Shown here piece by piece: positions 49,201-54,900 of a DNA stretch of 64,000 nucleotides; positions within the stretch are counted from its first letter, which is position 1, and each line of letters begins with the position of its first letter. This stretch comes from Leuctra nigra (taxonomy: Eukaryota > Arthropoda > Insecta > Plecoptera > Leuctridae): positions 34,460,964 to 34,524,963 of the forward strand of contig OW203761.1 in assembly GCA_934045905.1 (NCBI GenBank). The letters run 5' to 3'. Under the pieces are notes generated by a model that was not told where the DNA came from, ran no database searches, and saw nothing but the letters and a program-made list of their open reading frames with translations. Position numbers and translations under genes: made by a program.

Positions 49201-51937
49201 TTTGCACTACAACAAGTCATCGAGGAACCAACCAGAATCGCTACAACATCGGCATCTACAACTTCCTCACTGATCGACCACATGTACATCAGAGATACCT
49301 CAACCGTTGTTGATACTGCAGTTATCGACACGTCTGATATACTCGACACTCGAGGACGCCGAATAACAGACCACAATCTCATTTCATGTACACTACGTTG
49401 CGCAAGACCAAAGAAGCTGGCTAAGACCTGGTCCTATAGAGATTTCTCTAAACTTGACCCGGACACCTTCTATGACCACGCATCCAACATCGCGTGGTCA
49501 GATATCCATCTTATTACATCATTAGATGAGAAGGTGGAACTTCTTAACCAAAATATTCTTACTTTGGTAAATACACATGTTCCCATGAAAATAGTCAAAG
49601 CAACCAAACCAAAAACTCCCTGGTTGACAGATTCTCTTCGACTAATGATGAAGAAGAGAGACAGTATCCTAGTCAAGTGGAGACGCAGCAAAGAGGTGGC
49701 CCATTGGAATACCTATAAGCAACTAAGGAACTTTATCACAGGCGCAGTACAACGCGAGAAAAAGGCCTATATTGCGGAGGAATTAAAAAAGTGCAAAGGC
49801 GACTCCAGGCTATTCTGGTCAAAGATTAAATCATGGGGAATGCACTCATCGAAGAACAGCAACGACAGCGCATTACCTGATCATTTATCCGACCCAGATA
49901 AGATCAACGACTATTACATCGAAGCAGTTGGTCACGAGTTAGTAAGCAGCGACGCACTGAACTACTATATCACAGGCACTAACACACCAGGAGTCACCGA
50001 TTCAAAAGCGCTGATGTTCCGTCTCTCTACTGTGAGCGCTGAAGATGTTCAGAAGGCGCTTCAGGATATTAAATCCAAATCAGCTGGTATGGATGAGATT
50101 TCAGTAAAAATGTTGCAATTATGTCTACCACATTGCATTGACAGTATCACACACATTTGTAACGAATCCATGCTTAATAGCTCATTTCCCTCTATGTGGA
50201 AGGAAGGCATCGTATTCCCACTGCCCAAAGTCACACAGCCTGAAACATTCAAGGACTTAAGGCCAATAACATTGTTGCCCATATTGTCGAAAGTCCTAGA
50301 GAAGTTGGTAGCCATTCAGCTCAAGGGCTACCTAGAACGTAACCAACTCCTGCCTGATTCACAGTCCGGCTTCAGGAAGAATCGGAGCACAGTGACAACT
50401 CTCCTAGATATCACAGACGATGCGCTTTCCGCAAGAGACTCTTCAAACGTTACGTCGCTTGTTTTGCTAGATTTCTCAAAGGCATTCGATACGCTAGATC
50501 ACAAGTTACTACTGCACATCCTAGCGTACATGGGCTTCGATTCGAATACAGTGGACTGGTTTCGCAGTTACCTTTTGGATCGAGTTCAACGGGTGCGTGT
50601 CATCAAAAACGACACACACTTATTGTCCAACCCCCTGAAGCCAAAATCAGGCGTGCCACAAGGATCAGTGCTGGGGCCATTGTTGTTCACCATCTATACG
50701 GCTAAGTTGTGCGAAGTCGTCCAACACTGTAAAGTTCATACATATGCAGACGACACACAGGTGTATGCTTCATTCCCACCTGCAGATACTTTGAGCTTTG
50801 TGCAGAAGATTAATGAAGACCTTGAGAAGATCCGACTCTTTGCAACTGACCATGGCCTGGTGTTGAACCCAAGCAAATCCTCGTCGATGTTGCTGGGCTC
50901 TTCATTGCAGCGGAGTAGAGTGATACAACAGGGGTTCGAACTGTCTTTGAACAACTGTACATTACCTATTGTGGACGTCGCAAGAAACTTAGGTTTATGG
51001 CTCGATAGTGACATGAGATTCGAGGCTCATGTCAAGAAAATCTGCCAGAATGCTGTTGGGAAGCTTAAAGCCTTGTACAGATTCAAAGACCTCATATCAA
51101 CACCAGCCAAGCTCCAGCTATCGGAAGCATTAATACTGTCGAAACTGAACTATTGTGATGTTATCTACGGTCCGAATATAACGAAATACACCTCAGCTAA
51201 ACTCCAGAGGATACAAAACTGATGTGTGCGCTTCGTTCTAAGTCTCCGTAGAAATGATTGGCAACATATTACACCGTTCATCAACAGCATGAGATGGCTG
51301 AAACTTGAGAACCGCAGAAAGCTTCATACCATCTGTTTAGTTCATAAGCTTAACAAATCCAAACAGCCAGCATACCTCAGCAGCAAACTAAACTACCGTA
51401 GAAATCTTCACGGCCGAAACCTGAGGCACAAAAGCACACTTAACATCAATCACCACAAAACAGCCAAGTATAAAGGATCATTCTCATATGTTGCAGCTAC
51501 TTTATACAATTCATTACCGGACAGAATCAAGACAATCAACAACGACGTTAGTTTCAAGAAAGTAGCCAAAATGTTTCTCCTTGACCAACAAGGAGCCATC
51601 GTTCGCAGGGGATAATGCGGCAGAGAAGTGAAGACTGCAACGATTATGTCTATTTTCCATTTACGTATATTATATTATATTACATTATTCTATTCTTATT
51701 TTATTTGTTAATTTATTCACAAATTCACAAATCAAATTAATTTATCTTCATGCCCCTATATGATGTTACTTCATCTCAATGTATCACATAGTTTATTATT
51801 CCTCTTACATTAGGTATATTGTAATTTTAGCATGGTTATGTGGCAGAGCAGCCTCTGCAGTATACGAAAGCATTCTGCATGCTGAACATCGCCATTTTCG
51901 TATTTGTTACAACCTGTACACTTACTGAAATAAAGTC

Positions 51938-51969
<32 letters not shown>

Positions 51970-54900
51970 TAATTCGTAAAAACTAAAAATCCACTTTTAA
52001 GTCCAGTAAACATAAAATTATCTGAGAAATGGAGTCCATAATTATGTAGGTTCATTTCTCTTCCCTTTCCCAATGTTTATTACATTTCATATTTTGTATA
52101 GAAACCATAAAATAGAAATATTTCATTTAAAGAGTACCTACTATATTATAGTCAGTGTAGAGTTTCAGTGTTGACACAATTTCATTGAGTCTTTCTTTGG
52201 TGTCACCACTGTTTTTATTTGTGCAATAGGTATTCAATATTAACTTGATCTTATTCTTTTTTCAGGGAAAATGACGAGCAAGTAGGATTGGGAGAAGTCG
52301 ATCAAAGAGTAAGTCCAACTAATCATGTCACTTTATTATTCTATTTGACAAACACTAGCTAAATATGTGTACTAAGTTGCATGCTCAAGCACTTAGCACA
52401 TTTCATGCTCAACGCTGTCGTCCTTCAATAATTTTCAATACTTAATAATTTTCTCCACACACTGTCAAGCACGTACACTTTTTGAGCTTCTTTTTATTTT
52501 AATGGTTGGTAGTGAAGTTTCTGATAATTACTGAAAAACCCAATTTTGGGGTCAATTGGCAATGTATTCTGATGCAATTTTTCAATATTAGCTTTACCTA
52601 TACGATCTTTACCTATATGATACGGCGCTGATAACCTTGCTGTTGAGCGCTTCAAATCTAATATATATCTATATTATATTTCTTGTACAACCGCGCAAGT
52701 GAAAGGTACACCCTGTACTTACAGTTACACCACAGTACAGCTGCGTTAGTTGTGTTGCCTAGATCTTAGAGGAATAAGTGGTGCCTAGATACAGGAGGTC
52801 TCTACCTACTGGCAATGCTACTAAACCAGTCATGCAGGTAATCTAACTGCAAGGGTGTACCTTTCTCTTGGAGTTGACCATACCTATGCATTTTATAACT
52901 GAGATATCCCTACCAACTATTAATTATCAACTTTTCTGGTGATGTGGTATCAAACAGTTTATTAACATTTTCATTTATTGCTGTAACCACATTTTAGCGC
53001 AAAAGATTTTTTATTACTTTTAATTAGCGGCTGCAATCACTGTGCTTCATAGTAAATTGATTTTGTATTAGGCCAATTGGCGAGGTGGCAGGAGACAGAG
53101 CAAAATCAGTAACACACCTGCAGTAAGTTATTCTCTTCTAGCTTTTATGTACCTATGCTTTAATGTTTTTGTGTCTTTTGTCCATAACATTCTTAATCCA
53201 ATCAATCTAAAATCTCTTCTCCAATAAACACCTTATCATTACTGTAGTCTGTTTGTGTGTAACGTGGATTTCAAATTGGATTTCAAAGTGTCAAAAAACG
53301 GAAAAACGCCTTGAGGGGCGTGCATGTCGTACTCCCACATTCACCTATTCGTTCATAATTATTATAAACACTTACTTAAATACAAAATGTAACTATTTAG
53401 CCAGAGTTCCCGACGTTAAGTCCATGACAGTTCTCCTCTGTTCTGACTTCTGATATTGTTCAATATTTGTGTAACACTAACAGATGTATTCTGCTAGAAA
53501 CTTCAATGTGATGTAAAACGAGACATAGTAAAACATACTGTAGCAAACCTATGGAACGTAGGATAGAGTATTATTCATTCTCTATACTTATATTTTGGGA
53601 ACTGTAGTGGCACTGTATTTATCAGTCAACGGTGGCACGTTAGGTGACATTCTGTCAAAGTTAATTTGTTCTTCATTTCCTTCTGTACGCGTGGCTTTTT
53701 TGAATGATTCTGTAATGTTTAACGCTAATATAAATATAACAGCTATCGTAGGTATGTTTTTCTTTTCTTTAACACAGTGTTATGTCATCTTATAGAGATG
53801 TAATAAAATTATTTTGATTTTCGGTGGTATTATTTCAGACTAGTGTTTGTAAGTTTTGTGTTTTGTTCAGTTCTTAACTCCTCTTGAATTGACATGGATT
53901 CACAATTAAACGTGTACTTTTGTGCAGGTGATCAACGAACCAGTGCCTGAGGAGGACAAGGTTGAGGACAAAGTCAAAGAGTTCTTCCGCAAAATTGCTG
54001 GCGATGACATGGAGGTGGATTGGATGGAACTCAAAGAGATTCTGGACTACGCTATGAGAAGCGGTAAAGAAATTATATCTATTCAAATTTTTTAACCTTG
54101 GCAATGTTTAAAGAAACTGTCAACTAAAGACAACTATTGATTGGATCTTCTTTACATTCCTTTTTTGAATGTAGATTTTTCTCGGGGGTAGGTAAACACA
54201 GTGGTTAATTTGTAAAATAATAAGTGGGCGGACGCTCGGCGATGGCAGGGGAAATATATTTGTATATGAAAACAATGGGGGGTTTGGGGGGAGGGCCCCC
54301 CAATACATTGCGGGTCCGGGGCGCATAGCCCCGGGAAAATTTTGAATTTCAGAACCAAATTTGGTGCCTTTCTACGCGATTTGTACACAATTTTAAGCCA
54401 ATTTTTACTTCAATGAAAAATAAGTGGGCGGACGGCATCCACCCTGAAAAAAGAGTGAGGGGACGCGTCCGCCCTCGTCCGCCCCCAAATTAACCACTGG
54501 GTAAACACTTTTTGTATTGGTTTAAAATGCAAATACTAGACACACCATTGTGTTTATGTAGTTTTGTTTTATTCAAATATTTTGTGCTACCTGCTATTTT
54601 GAATTTACTCTTGGAATTTCATAATTACTTCTACCTACTATGAAAGATGATTACTATGATTTCCTTCCATGTTCTTAATATTTGGAAGAAGGTTTGTTAT
54701 ACAATTTATTTTTAAATTATACATGTTTGTTTTATAGGTATGTACCTAATATTTTTTGCCAGGTAATGTAATTGTCCTCCTATAATACAATTTTTCATTG
54801 ATTTTGAAACGAAACGACCCCCACTCCTTGACATGAAAATTATTATAGTTAGACACTTAAGCATGACACAAAAATACACATTTTAAGTAAGATACGATAA

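Larger units (their letters stand above)
45964..51968 (+). mobile_element. LINE (CR1/Jockey-type), nearly full coding length, interrupted by a MITE
   Basis: The insertion lies in sense orientation in the 6.5-kb calpain intron. It holds ORF1 with an esterase-like domain, ORF2 with endonuclease and reverse transcriptase, an AATAAA near 51929 and an ATT-unit tail (about 51942-51968). An ATTCGTA word occurs just before ORF1 and just after the tail, a weak candidate target duplication. ORF2 is broken by a 787-bp element and by one TGA. Confidence 0.85.
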
